Below, one piece after another: positions 50,673 to 58,150 of a stretch of 64,000 bases of DNA. The notes below the pieces were generated by a model, which searched no databases, was not told the DNA's origin, and was given only the letters and a program-made list of their open reading frames with translations. Position 1 is the first letter of the stretch; each line of letters starts with the position of its first letter. The position numbers and the translations under genes were made by a program. Source of the DNA: AAA044-D11 sp965268275 (GTDB taxonomy: Bacteria; Actinomycetota; Actinomycetes; Nanopelagicales; Nanopelagicaceae); NCBI GenBank assembly GCA_965268275.1, contig OZ254168.1, positions 1,302,001 through 1,366,000 of the forward strand, written 5' to 3'.

Positions 50673-51699
50673 GTTCTGCGATCTGCGCGGTGTTTAACGC
50701 TGCACCTTTGCGTAAATTATCGCCACACAAGAAGAGATCTAGCGCATGCTTATCATCAAGACTGCGACGAACACGACCAACCCAAGTTGGATCTGTGCCA
50801 ACAACTTCAGCTGGTGTTGGAAATTCGTATTTCTCTGGATCATCAACAAGCTTTACGCCAGCTGCATTTCGCAGGATTTCTTGGGCATCTTTACGTGAAA
50901 CTTTCTTCTTAAAGATTGCATGCACAGCAAGTGAGTGAGTTGTAAGAACCGGAACTCGAACGCAAGTCGCTGAAACCTTTAGATCAGGCATTCCAAGAAT
51001 TTTGCGAGATTCATTGCGAACCTTAAGTTCTTCAGAGGAATAACCCTCTTCTTTAAGTGAGCCAGCCCAAGGAATAACGTTTAGCGCAAGTGGCTTTGGA
51101 AATGGGCCATTATTTTTTATATGTGCTTTTGAATCATTTGCAACATCACCAGAGTTTGTTCCGGCAACAGCAGAAATTTGTTCGCGCAAGGTATCGATAC
51201 CAGATTGACCAGCACCCGATGCTGCTTGGTAAGAGGCAACAACTAGTTCTTGAAGTTTGTACTCTTTATTTAGCGCACCCATTGCAACAATCATTGAAAG
51301 AGTTGTGCAATTTGGATTTGAGATAATTCCCTTTGGTCGCTTCTTGGCAGCCTTTGGATTTACTTCTGGAACAACAAGTGGAACTTCTGGGTCCATACGA
51401 AATGCACCAGAGTTATCGACTACAACAGCGCCACGTGATGCCGCAATCGGCGCCCACTCGGCAGAGATCTCATCTGGAACATCGAACATTGCAATATCGA
51501 TTCCATCAAATGCTTCTGGTGAAAGTGCTACGACAGTAAGTTCTTCACCGCGGCACATCAATTTTTTGCCAGCACTTCTTGCTGATGCGATCAGTCGAAT
51601 TTCGCCGTAAACATTTTCGCGTTTGCTCAAGATGTCGAGCATTACAGTGCCAACTGCGCCAGTTGCGCCAACGACTGCTAGGGATGGTTTTTTACTCAT
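50653..51699 (-). CDS. asd: Aspartate-semialdehyde dehydrogenase
   Basis: Reduces aspartyl phosphate to the semialdehyde for Lys/DAP, Thr and Met. NADP motif VVGATGAVGTVMLDIL at the N-terminus, catalytic Cys in IISNPNCTTLSMI near residue 128, YQAASGAGQSGIDTLREQ and the His in VPVLTTHSLAVHAIF. Length is 348 aa. It overlaps lysC by 4 bases (ATGA), the standard lysC-asd operon. Confidence 0.96.
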   Translation of the reverse strand: MSKKPSLAVVGATGAVGTVMLDILSKRENVYGEIRLIASARSAGKKLMCRGEELTVVALSPEAFDGIDIAMFDVPDEISAEWAPIAASRGAVVVDNSGAFRMDPEVPLVVPEVNPKAAKKRPKGIISNPNCTTLSMIVAMGALNKEYKLQELVVASYQAASGAGQSGIDTLREQISAVAGTNSGDVANDSKAHIKNNGPFPKPLALNVIPWAGSLKEEGYSSEELKVRNESRKILGMPDLKVSATCVRVPVLTTHSLAVHAIFKKKVSRKDAQEILRNAAGVKLVDDPEKYEFPTPAEVVGTDPTWVGRVRRSLDDKHALDLFLCGDNLRKGAALNTAQIAELVAKEF

Positions 51700-52970
51700 C
51701 GACCAGTTCCTCCGTAAACGACTGCTTCGATTTGAGCAGCATCTAATTCAAATGCTGTGTGTGCTGCGCGAACGCCATTATCTAAATCAGTTGCACGGCA
51801 GACAATCGAAATTCGAATTTCGGAAGTTGAAATCATTTCAATATTCACACCAGCTTCGGCTAGGCAAGCAAAGAATGTTGCGGTTACACCTGGGTGTGAA
51901 CGCATTCCAGCACCGATTAGTGAAAGCTTTCCGATTTGGTCATCGTATTGAATTGACTGAAAACCAATTTCGCCTTGAATGCGTTGCAAAATTGCAGTTG
52001 CAGATGCGCCTTCGGTCTTTGGCAAAGTAAATGAAATATCAGTTAAGCCAGTTGCAGCGGCAGAAACATTCTGCACAATCATGTCGATGTTGATATCGGC
52101 ATCTGCGATGGCTTGGAAGATTCGGGCAGCAGTTCCGGTGCGATCAGGAACTCCAACCACAGTTATCTTTGCTTCGCTCTTGTCATGGGCGATGCCCGCG
52201 ATGATTGCTTGTTCCATATCGGTTCCTCCTTCAGGATGATCTTTGACCACCCAGGTTCCTTCGTTATTTGAAAATGATGAACGTACGTGAATTGGCATGT
52301 CATAACGGCGCGCATATTCAACGCAACGCAAGTGCAGAACTTTTGCACCAGATGCTGCAAGTTCTAACATTTCGTCATATGTAACTGTTTTTAATTTTTT
52401 CGCTGCCGGAACAACTCGTGGATCAGCAGAGAAAATTCCATCAACATCGGTATAAATCTCGCAGACATCTGCATCAAGTGCGGCTGCTAGAGCGACTGCA
52501 GTTGTGTCAGATCCGCCGCGACCAAGTGTTGTTACATCTTTTGTATCTTGGCTAATTCCTTGAAAGCCAGCAACAATTGCAATTGCACCTTCATTAAGTG
52601 CTTCAGTAATTCGAGACGGTGTTACATCGATAATGCGAGCGCGACCATGTGCAGAAGTTGTTATGACTCCGGCTTGTGATCCAGTGAAAGACCGGGCTTC
52701 GTTTCCAAGATTTCCGATTGCCATTGCAAGCAGTGCCATCGAAATTCGCTCGCCCGCAGTAAGTAACATGTCGAGTTCGCGACCATTTGGAAGCGGTGAA
52801 ACTTGATTTGCGAGATCGATCAGTTCATCAGTCGTATCGCCCATTGCCGAAACAACCACGACGACTTGGTGGCCAGCTCGTTTGGTGGCCACGATTCGAT
52901 TGGCGACCCGCTTCAGCCCTTCGGCATCAGCAACGGAAGAGCCGCCGTATTTTTGAACAATCAATCCCAT
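51696..52970 (-). CDS. lysC: Aspartate kinase
   Basis: 424 aa. The kinase domain opens IVQKYGGSSVADAEGLKRV, followed by VVVVSAMGDTTDELI, LGRGGSDTTAVALAAALDAD and YTDVDGIFSADPRVVP. Two C-terminal ACT domains (residues 265-420; ITVVGVPDRTGTAARIFQAI and LSLIGAGMRSHPGVTATFFA) make feedback inhibition by Lys and/or Thr likely. No internal duplicate start for a separate beta subunit is evident to me. Two direct repeats lie upstream. Confidence 0.96.
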   Translation of the reverse strand: MGLIVQKYGGSSVADAEGLKRVANRIVATKRAGHQVVVVVSAMGDTTDELIDLANQVSPLPNGRELDMLLTAGERISMALLAMAIGNLGNEARSFTGSQAGVITTSAHGRARIIDVTPSRITEALNEGAIAIVAGFQGISQDTKDVTTLGRGGSDTTAVALAAALDADVCEIYTDVDGIFSADPRVVPAAKKLKTVTYDEMLELAASGAKVLHLRCVEYARRYDMPIHVRSSFSNNEGTWVVKDHPEGGTDMEQAIIAGIAHDKSEAKITVVGVPDRTGTAARIFQAIADADINIDMIVQNVSAAATGLTDISFTLPKTEGASATAILQRIQGEIGFQSIQYDDQIGKLSLIGAGMRSHPGVTATFFACLAEAGVNIEMISTSEIRISIVCRATDLDNGVRAAHTAFELDAAQIEAVVYGGTGR

Positions 52971-53023
52971 GGCTTAAATATCCACCATCTAATTGAGTTC
53001 CGGAAAGCAATATCGGGTTTATC

Positions 53024-53059
53024 TCAAATAATGAAACGCTTGGGCGTATCAAATAATGA
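53024..53059. repeat. Two 11-bp direct repeats upstream of lysC
   Basis: TCAAATAATGA occurs at 53024-53034 and 53049-53059, with 25 bases between start points, in the 103-bp gap between recR and lysC. On the minus strand each copy reads TCATTATTTGA. The spacing of about 2.4 helical turns is compatible with tandem operator half-sites or duplicated promoter elements. Confidence 0.55.
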
Positions 53060-53073
53060 GAAATAACAAGAAC

Positions 53074-53673
53074 TTAGTTCTCTACCGTTCTGCGGCCTTC
53101 AAATGCTCGGCCAAGAGTTACTTCATCGGCATATTCCAAGTCCCCACCAACCGGCAGGCCTGATGCCAAACGACTGACCTTCATTCCAAGTGGCTTTAGC
53201 AACCTTGATAAATATGTGGCGGTTGCTTCGCCTTCAAGGTTTGGATCAGTTGCAATAATTATTTCTTGAATCTCGGTCGCAGCTAAGCGAACCATTAATT
53301 CGCGGATACGTAAGTTCTCGGGACCAATGCCATCGATCGGTGAGATTGCGCCGCCGAGCACATGATATTTGCCGCGAAATTCTCGAGTCTTTTCAATTGC
53401 GATTACATCTTTACTCTCTTCAACAACACATATAAGTGAAGGGTCGCGACGAGGATCGCGGCAGATGCGACATAGTTCTTCTTCGGAAATATTTCCGCAT
53501 TCGGTGCAGAACTTAACTTTCTCTTTAACTGTGCGCAGCACATCTGCAAGACGTGAAATATCAACGCGTTCGGATTGAATAATATGAAATGCAATTCGTT
53601 GTGCTGACTTAGGCCCAATACCTGGAAGGCGACCGAGTTCGTCGATTAAATCTTGAATGGCACCTTCATACAT
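53074..53673 (-). CDS. recR: Recombination mediator RecR
   Basis: 199 aa. An HhH segment GRLPGIGPKSAQRIAFHII is followed by a Cys4 zinc finger (FCTECGNISEEELCRICRD), TOPRIM domain (SLICVVEESKDVIAIEKTREFRGKYHVLGG broken by normal spacing) and C-terminal ASGLPVGGDLEYADEVTLGRAFEGR. It works with RecF/RecO to load RecA at gaps. It directly follows dnaX by 6 bp, the conserved dnaX-recR pair. The usual small ybaB gene is not between them. Confidence 0.97.
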   Translation of the reverse strand: MYEGAIQDLIDELGRLPGIGPKSAQRIAFHIIQSERVDISRLADVLRTVKEKVKFCTECGNISEEELCRICRDPRRDPSLICVVEESKDVIAIEKTREFRGKYHVLGGAISPIDGIGPENLRIRELMVRLAATEIQEIIIATDPNLEGEATATYLSRLLKPLGMKVSRLASGLPVGGDLEYADEVTLGRAFEGRRTVEN

Positions 53674-53679
53674 CGTGAA

Positions 53680-55392
53680 TTAATCCTTCTTGGTTTCGCT
53701 AATGATTTGCGCACCAAGTTCGCGCATCAAAAGTTCTTGGCCGGACATTTGATCTGCATCAGATGGATCTTCGGCTGCGCGCGATGATGGTGAAGAAGTA
53801 TTCGCGCTTGCATCGACTACACATTCAATTTTTAAATCTAGACCAGTCACATCAACAAAGGCGGCACGTAAGATTTCATCGCTACCGGAACGGGTAAACG
53901 AATCACGTGCTCCAGCATTAACAATTCCGATTGTGATTGCTTTCTCGTCCACCGATAAAACATGTGCGCTGGAACTTAGAAGCGACCAAGTCAGTCGACG
54001 ACGCTTCTTAACGTTCTCAATTACTTCTGGCCAGAATCTGCGAAGTGCCGCAGCATCTATTGGTCCAGTTGGTTTATTTGCATTTGGAACCGGAGCAGCT
54101 GCGCGAATCGGAGCCTTAACTTCCTCTTTTGTTTCCTTTACTTCTTTTACTTCCTCTTTAATAACTTCTTTCACGGTTTCTTTTGCTGGCGCGGCTTTTG
54201 GTGTTTCAATTTTCGCAGCAACAGGTTGTGGCGCAGAAATATTCTCGCGAAGTTCTAGGCGTTCGATTCTTGAAATTAAACCAACATCGTCGCTGCCCGG
54301 CAGAAGTATGCGACCGCAAATAAGTTCAAGCATCAATCGTGGGGCAGTAGCACCGCGCATTTGGGTCAATCCAGCCGCAACAATATCCGCGCTACGAATC
54401 AAATTAGCAGTGCCAATAATCGATGCCTGCGTGCGCATCCGCTGTAATTGGTCTTCCGGAATTTCGCGAAGTATCTGTGATGCGCTCTCTTCAACTGCGC
54501 CAACAATAATTAAATCACGAAGTCGTTCTAAGAAATCTTGGGTAAAGCGACGGGGATCATGCCCAGATTCGATAACACGATCAATAGCTTTAAATAGTGT
54601 TGCACCGTCTCTGGCTGCCATTGCATCGATTGCTTCATCGAGCAACGCACCATCGGTGTATCCAAGTAATTGAATTGCAATTTCATATGTAACGCCGGCC
54701 TTGCCAGCACCTGCAAGAAGTTGTCCAAGAACAGATAACGCATCTCGAACTGAACCACCAGAGGCCCGAACCACAAGTGGAATAACGCCTTTAGCTACTT
54801 TGATTCCTTCGGATTCACAAACCTTTTCAAGATGTGTAGCGAGAATTCCGGGTGGGACTAAACGAAATGGATAGTGGTGAGTTCGAGATCTAATTGTTGA
54901 AATTAACTTCTCTGGTTCAGTTGTTGCAAAGATAAATAAAACATGTGGTGGTGGCTCTTCTACAACTTTTAGCAACGCATTTGCAGCGCCCGGTCCAAGT
55001 TGGTGAGCCTCATCAATAATATAAATCTTGTATCGAGAACTTACTGGCGCAAAGAAGGCTTTATCGCGCAGATCGCGAGCATCATCGACTAAACCATGTG
55101 TTGCAGCATCTAATTCAATTACATCGATCGAACCTGGGCCGTTAGCAACTAAATCTTTACATGATTGGCATTGGCCACATGGATTTGGTGTTGGACCTTT
55201 TTCGCAATTAAGTGAGCGCGCCATAATGCGAGCGCTAGAAGTTTTTCCGCAACCACGTGGACCTGAAAATAAATATGCGTGATGAATTTTTCCGGATTCG
55301 AGTGCATTTGAAAGTGGTTCGGTTACATGTTCTTGACCGATAACTTCGCTAAAAGTTGAGGGGCGATATTTACGATACAAAGCTAGTGACAT
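53680..55392 (-). CDS. dnaX: DNA polymerase III gamma/tau subunit
   Basis: 570 aa. The clamp-loader AAA+ domain shows SALYRKYRPSTFSEVIGQEH-type opening (here LALYRKYRPSTFSEVIGQEH), Walker A GPRGCGKTSSARI, zinc Cys cluster (NCEKGPTPNPCGQCQSC), Walker B IIDEAHQLGPGA and SRTHHYPFR. After residue 380 comes a Lys/Glu-rich linker (KETVKEVIKEEVKEVKETK) and a tau-like C-terminal domain with AALRRFWPEVIENVKKRRR. No slippery A/T run for a programmed gamma frameshift is obvious. Immediately downstream of the SRP RNA gene. Confidence 0.96.
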   Translation of the reverse strand: MSLALYRKYRPSTFSEVIGQEHVTEPLSNALESGKIHHAYLFSGPRGCGKTSSARIMARSLNCEKGPTPNPCGQCQSCKDLVANGPGSIDVIELDAATHGLVDDARDLRDKAFFAPVSSRYKIYIIDEAHQLGPGAANALLKVVEEPPPHVLFIFATTEPEKLISTIRSRTHHYPFRLVPPGILATHLEKVCESEGIKVAKGVIPLVVRASGGSVRDALSVLGQLLAGAGKAGVTYEIAIQLLGYTDGALLDEAIDAMAARDGATLFKAIDRVIESGHDPRRFTQDFLERLRDLIIVGAVEESASQILREIPEDQLQRMRTQASIIGTANLIRSADIVAAGLTQMRGATAPRLMLELICGRILLPGSDDVGLISRIERLELRENISAPQPVAAKIETPKAAPAKETVKEVIKEEVKEVKETKEEVKAPIRAAAPVPNANKPTGPIDAAALRRFWPEVIENVKKRRRLTWSLLSSSAHVLSVDEKAITIGIVNAGARDSFTRSGSDEILRAAFVDVTGLDLKIECVVDASANTSSPSSRAAEDPSDADQMSGQELLMRELGAQIISETKKD

Positions 55393-55433
55393 CGCGCTTC
55401 CTCTCTACTTTTCGTTTCCTAAATATAAATTTA

Positions 55434-55528
55434 ATGGGACCCTTCGCACACCCGCCAGAGCGGACTTACCCTTGCTGCCTTCCAGCCCTGGGGGAGTTCA
55501 GTACGGTAACGCCGCACGAAGGATCTGC
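55434..55528 (-). ncRNA. ffs: Signal recognition particle RNA (small 4.5S type)
   Basis: On the minus strand the apical domain reads CCCAGGGCTGGAAGGCAGCA then AGGGTAAG, the conserved SRP RNA tetraloop and symmetric-loop signature (GGAAGGCAGCA). Flanking arms CCTTCG and CGAAGG pair to close the rod. Boundaries are approximate to a few bases. TACTAT at 55537-55542 is a plausible -10. It targets FtsY/Ffh-bound ribosomes to the membrane. It lies 41 bp upstream of dnaX, as in many Actinobacteria. Confidence 0.92.
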
Positions 55529-55569
55529 GGGCAATCATAGTAATTAGAGCCGATAGGCTCATCCCCTCG

Positions 55570-55657
55570 GGAGGATTCGCATAGCGGCCGAGTGCGCACG
55601 CTTGGAAAGCGTGTATAGGGCAACCTATCGAGGGTTCAAATCCCTCATCCTCCGCCA
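55570..55657 (+). tRNA. tRNA-Ser (anticodon GGA), CCA encoded
   Basis: Class II tRNA of 88 nt including CCA. The acceptor stem is GGAGGAT/ATCCTCC with discriminator G. The anticodon loop is CTTGGAAAG, with a long variable arm (TATAGGGCAACCTATC) and T-arm AGGGTTCAAATCCCT. Unlike the other four tRNAs in the window, the 3-prime CCA is encoded (55655-55657). A perfect hairpin GAGCC-GATA-GGCTC lies just upstream at 55547-55560. Confidence 0.95.
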
Positions 55658-55731
55658 CGTTCTAACTTGCCTGAAACCAGTGCCAAAAAACTTTTCACTC
55701 AACTTCGGGCATCCGCCAGCTTTCGTACCTC

Positions 55732-56568
55732 TTAAGAGGTAATTGTTGTTTGAAAGAATGTTGACCAAGGTCCGGCACCAACTGAATTTATGGCTTTTAC
55801 TCGAATGAAATAAAGTCCACCAACAACGGCGCCTGATAATTCGAAGGAGACAGAATCGTTGCTAGCAGATAGAACTAATGAGTTGGAAATTGCGGTTGAA
55901 GTTGTAGAGCCGACATACCATTCAATGTCATAGGCAGTAATTCGGAGAGCTTGTTGATCAAAGTTTGCATTATTAGCAGCGGTGGCAGTGAGTGTAACTC
56001 CGCCGGTTGGTTCATCAGCTGCGGTGAAAGTAATACTAGGCGCAGTTGTAGGCGCACTAAAATTAGATGCGGCTAAATCTTCGGTGTAAAGAGCGATCCA
56101 AGCATCACCTTCTTTAGCAATTTCGTCTGCAAGAACCTGAATTTTTGGCTGATCTGACTTAACTGCTTTCTTCTTTGCAAAAGACTTTTTAACTTCACTC
56201 AAATATTTTGAATAAGCTGCGACATAGATTTTAAGTTGTGGATCAGATTTTGAATATGAAGGTCCTGCTGGGAGGGCCGATAGTTTAGAAAGTGCGGTAG
56301 AAATCTTGCTCATAGATGCATTGGCCTGCTTTAACCAACTTTTGTATTTTGCGCCAGTTCTTTTCGACATTCCTGCTGGCTCTGTAAGAAGTGCGCCATA
56401 TTTTTCATCTGCTGGAATAAATTCCAAGTTATAAAATTTATTGATGCTATCGCTGTAAGTCGTATCCGCCGGGAGATTGTCAGCAATTGCAGATTGCGGT
56501 GCTGTAATGCCAAGGATTAGTGAAATTGAAAGTGCAGTGATTATGCCCTTATATTTTTGTATTGACAT
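55732..56568 (-). CDS. Secreted protein with C-terminal fibronectin type III-like domain
   Basis: 278 aa from the ATG at 56568; the in-frame reading to 56610 lacks a good signal start. The signal peptide is GIITALSISLILGITAPQSA (cleavage near IADN). Residues 40-180 form a Lys/Ser/Ala-rich helical region (KSWLKQANASMSKISTALSK, VKKSFAKKKAVKSD). The last 90 residues look like one Fn3/Ig-like module (APTTAPSITFTAADEPTGG .. YFIRVKAINSVGAGPWSTF). No anchor or catalytic motif. Probably a cell-surface protein; function unknown. Single gene, no operon partner. Confidence 0.8.
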   Translation of the reverse strand: MSIQKYKGIITALSISLILGITAPQSAIADNLPADTTYSDSINKFYNLEFIPADEKYGALLTEPAGMSKRTGAKYKSWLKQANASMSKISTALSKLSALPAGPSYSKSDPQLKIYVAAYSKYLSEVKKSFAKKKAVKSDQPKIQVLADEIAKEGDAWIALYTEDLAASNFSAPTTAPSITFTAADEPTGGVTLTATAANNANFDQQALRITAYDIEWYVGSTTSTAISNSLVLSASNDSVSFELSGAVVGGLYFIRVKAINSVGAGPWSTFFQTTITS

Positions 56569-56645
56569 TTGCGAACGCCTCTCTGTGGGTTCACTGAAGG
56601 CTACATACAAATCAGCGATTTAATAAGAGATTTAAAGTGAATAAT

Positions 56646-58070
56646 TTAAATTTCTACGCCTATGTATTTGGTTTCAAGGAATTCGTAGATTCCGGCAAAG
56701 CCACCTTCGCGGCCAAGGCCGCTCTGCTTAACGCCACCGAATGGCGCTGCTGGATCCGAAATTACACCGCGATTAATTGCAACCATTCCAGATTCGATTG
56801 CTTCAGCGGTTTTGATTGCGCGCTTTAAATCGCTGGAATAAACATAACTAATTAAGCCGTATTCAGTTGCGTTCGCTAATTCAATTGCTTCAACATCGCC
56901 TTCGAAAGTGACTATTGGCGCGACTGGGCCAAAGACTTCGTTGTTCAAAATTGGGTTAGCTTTATCAACAGTTACAACTGTTGCGGGATAGAAAGCACCA
57001 GCGCCTTCGGGGGTTGTGCCACCAAGAATCAATTTTCCGCCAGCTTTTACTGCTGCGATGACTAAATCTGCAATCTTGTTACGTTCTTTGATTGAAACAC
57101 TGGCACCAAGTTGTGCGCCATCTTCTAAACCAGGTGCAAGTTTAAGTGCGCCCATTGCTTTTGCGAACTTTGTTGTAAATTCTTCGGCAACACTTTTAGC
57201 AACAATGAAACGGTTTGCTGCTGTGCAGGCTGCGCCACCATTGCGCATCTTTGCGAGCATTGCGCCAGCCACTGCATCATCAATATTTGCATCATCTAAA
57301 ACAACGAATGGTGCGTTTCCGCCAAGTTCCATTGATGTCCGAAGAACGTTATCAGCAGACTCTTTAAGAAGTGTGCGACCGACTTCGGTTGAACCAGTGA
57401 AAGATAAATTGCGTACTCGTGGATCGTGCAGCATCTTTGAAATCATTGGTCCGGTCTTTGAAGGCAGAATGAAATTAACTACGCCTTTTGGAACTCCGGC
57501 ACGTTCTAGAATTTCAACAATTGCGAGCGCAGTAAGTGGAGTCTCACTTGCTGGTTTTAAAATAACTGTGCAACCTGCGGCAAGCGCTGGACCAATTTTT
57601 CGAGTCGCCATTGCTGCCGGGAAATTCCATGGTGTGATTAAAAGTGAGACACCGATTGGTTGGTGTGTGACGAGAATTCTTTTATCGCCCGATGGTGCTT
57701 GGCGATAATCGCCAGGCGTGCGAACTGCTTCTTCGGCAAACCAACGGAAAAATTCTGCGGCATAAGTGATTTCACCTTTGGCATCAGAGAAAACTTTTCC
57801 GTTCTCCATTGAAACTATTTTTGCCAAGTGATCAGCTTCAGCAATCATTAATTCGTAAGCTTTTCTCAGGATTTCACTTCGAACCCGAGGTGCTGTTTTC
57901 GACCAAGTTTTGAAGGCGTTGTGCGCTGCGGTGACTGCGGCATCGCAATGGGCCTCGCCTGCGGTCGCAACTTCAGCGATTACATTTCCGGTGCTGGGAT
58001 CGGTTACTGGCAGGGTGCCATCGCCTTTTACCCATGCGCCGTCAATATAAAGGTCAGTTTTTAATTGCAT
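56646..58070 (-). CDS. gabD: NAD(P)-dependent succinate-semialdehyde dehydrogenase (GabD-like)
   Basis: 474-aa aldehyde dehydrogenase. It has LYIDGAWVKGDGTLPVTDPS at the N-terminus, LLITPWNFPAAMATRKIGPA, LKPASETPLTALAIVEI and the cofactor motif LSFTGSTEVGRTLLKESA. The general base Glu is in SMELGGNAPFVVLDDAN and the catalytic Cys in NGGAACTAANRFIV. The C-terminal INRGVISDPAAPFGGVKQSG is typical of GabD/SSADH. No gabT is adjacent, so another semialdehyde could be the real substrate. Diverges from the permease at 58151. Confidence 0.85.
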   Translation of the reverse strand: MQLKTDLYIDGAWVKGDGTLPVTDPSTGNVIAEVATAGEAHCDAAVTAAHNAFKTWSKTAPRVRSEILRKAYELMIAEADHLAKIVSMENGKVFSDAKGEITYAAEFFRWFAEEAVRTPGDYRQAPSGDKRILVTHQPIGVSLLITPWNFPAAMATRKIGPALAAGCTVILKPASETPLTALAIVEILERAGVPKGVVNFILPSKTGPMISKMLHDPRVRNLSFTGSTEVGRTLLKESADNVLRTSMELGGNAPFVVLDDANIDDAVAGAMLAKMRNGGAACTAANRFIVAKSVAEEFTTKFAKAMGALKLAPGLEDGAQLGASVSIKERNKIADLVIAAVKAGGKLILGGTTPEGAGAFYPATVVTVDKANPILNNEVFGPVAPIVTFEGDVEAIELANATEYGLISYVYSSDLKRAIKTAEAIESGMVAINRGVISDPAAPFGGVKQSGLGREGGFAGIYEFLETKYIGVEI

Positions 58071-58150
58071 GCGGCAAGCATACGCCCCGAATGCGAAGTA
58101 AAATTAATTCCAGTGAACCGCAGTTTCCCCAATAATTAGGAAGAGTGGCT

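Noticed and set aside
56646..58070. Long plus-strand open frame inside the aldehyde dehydrogenase gene (about 230 codons at 57016-57708)
   Set aside because: Its translation is low-complexity Ser/Ala/Pro-rich and mirrors the codon pattern of the real gene. All catalytic motifs are on the minus strand.
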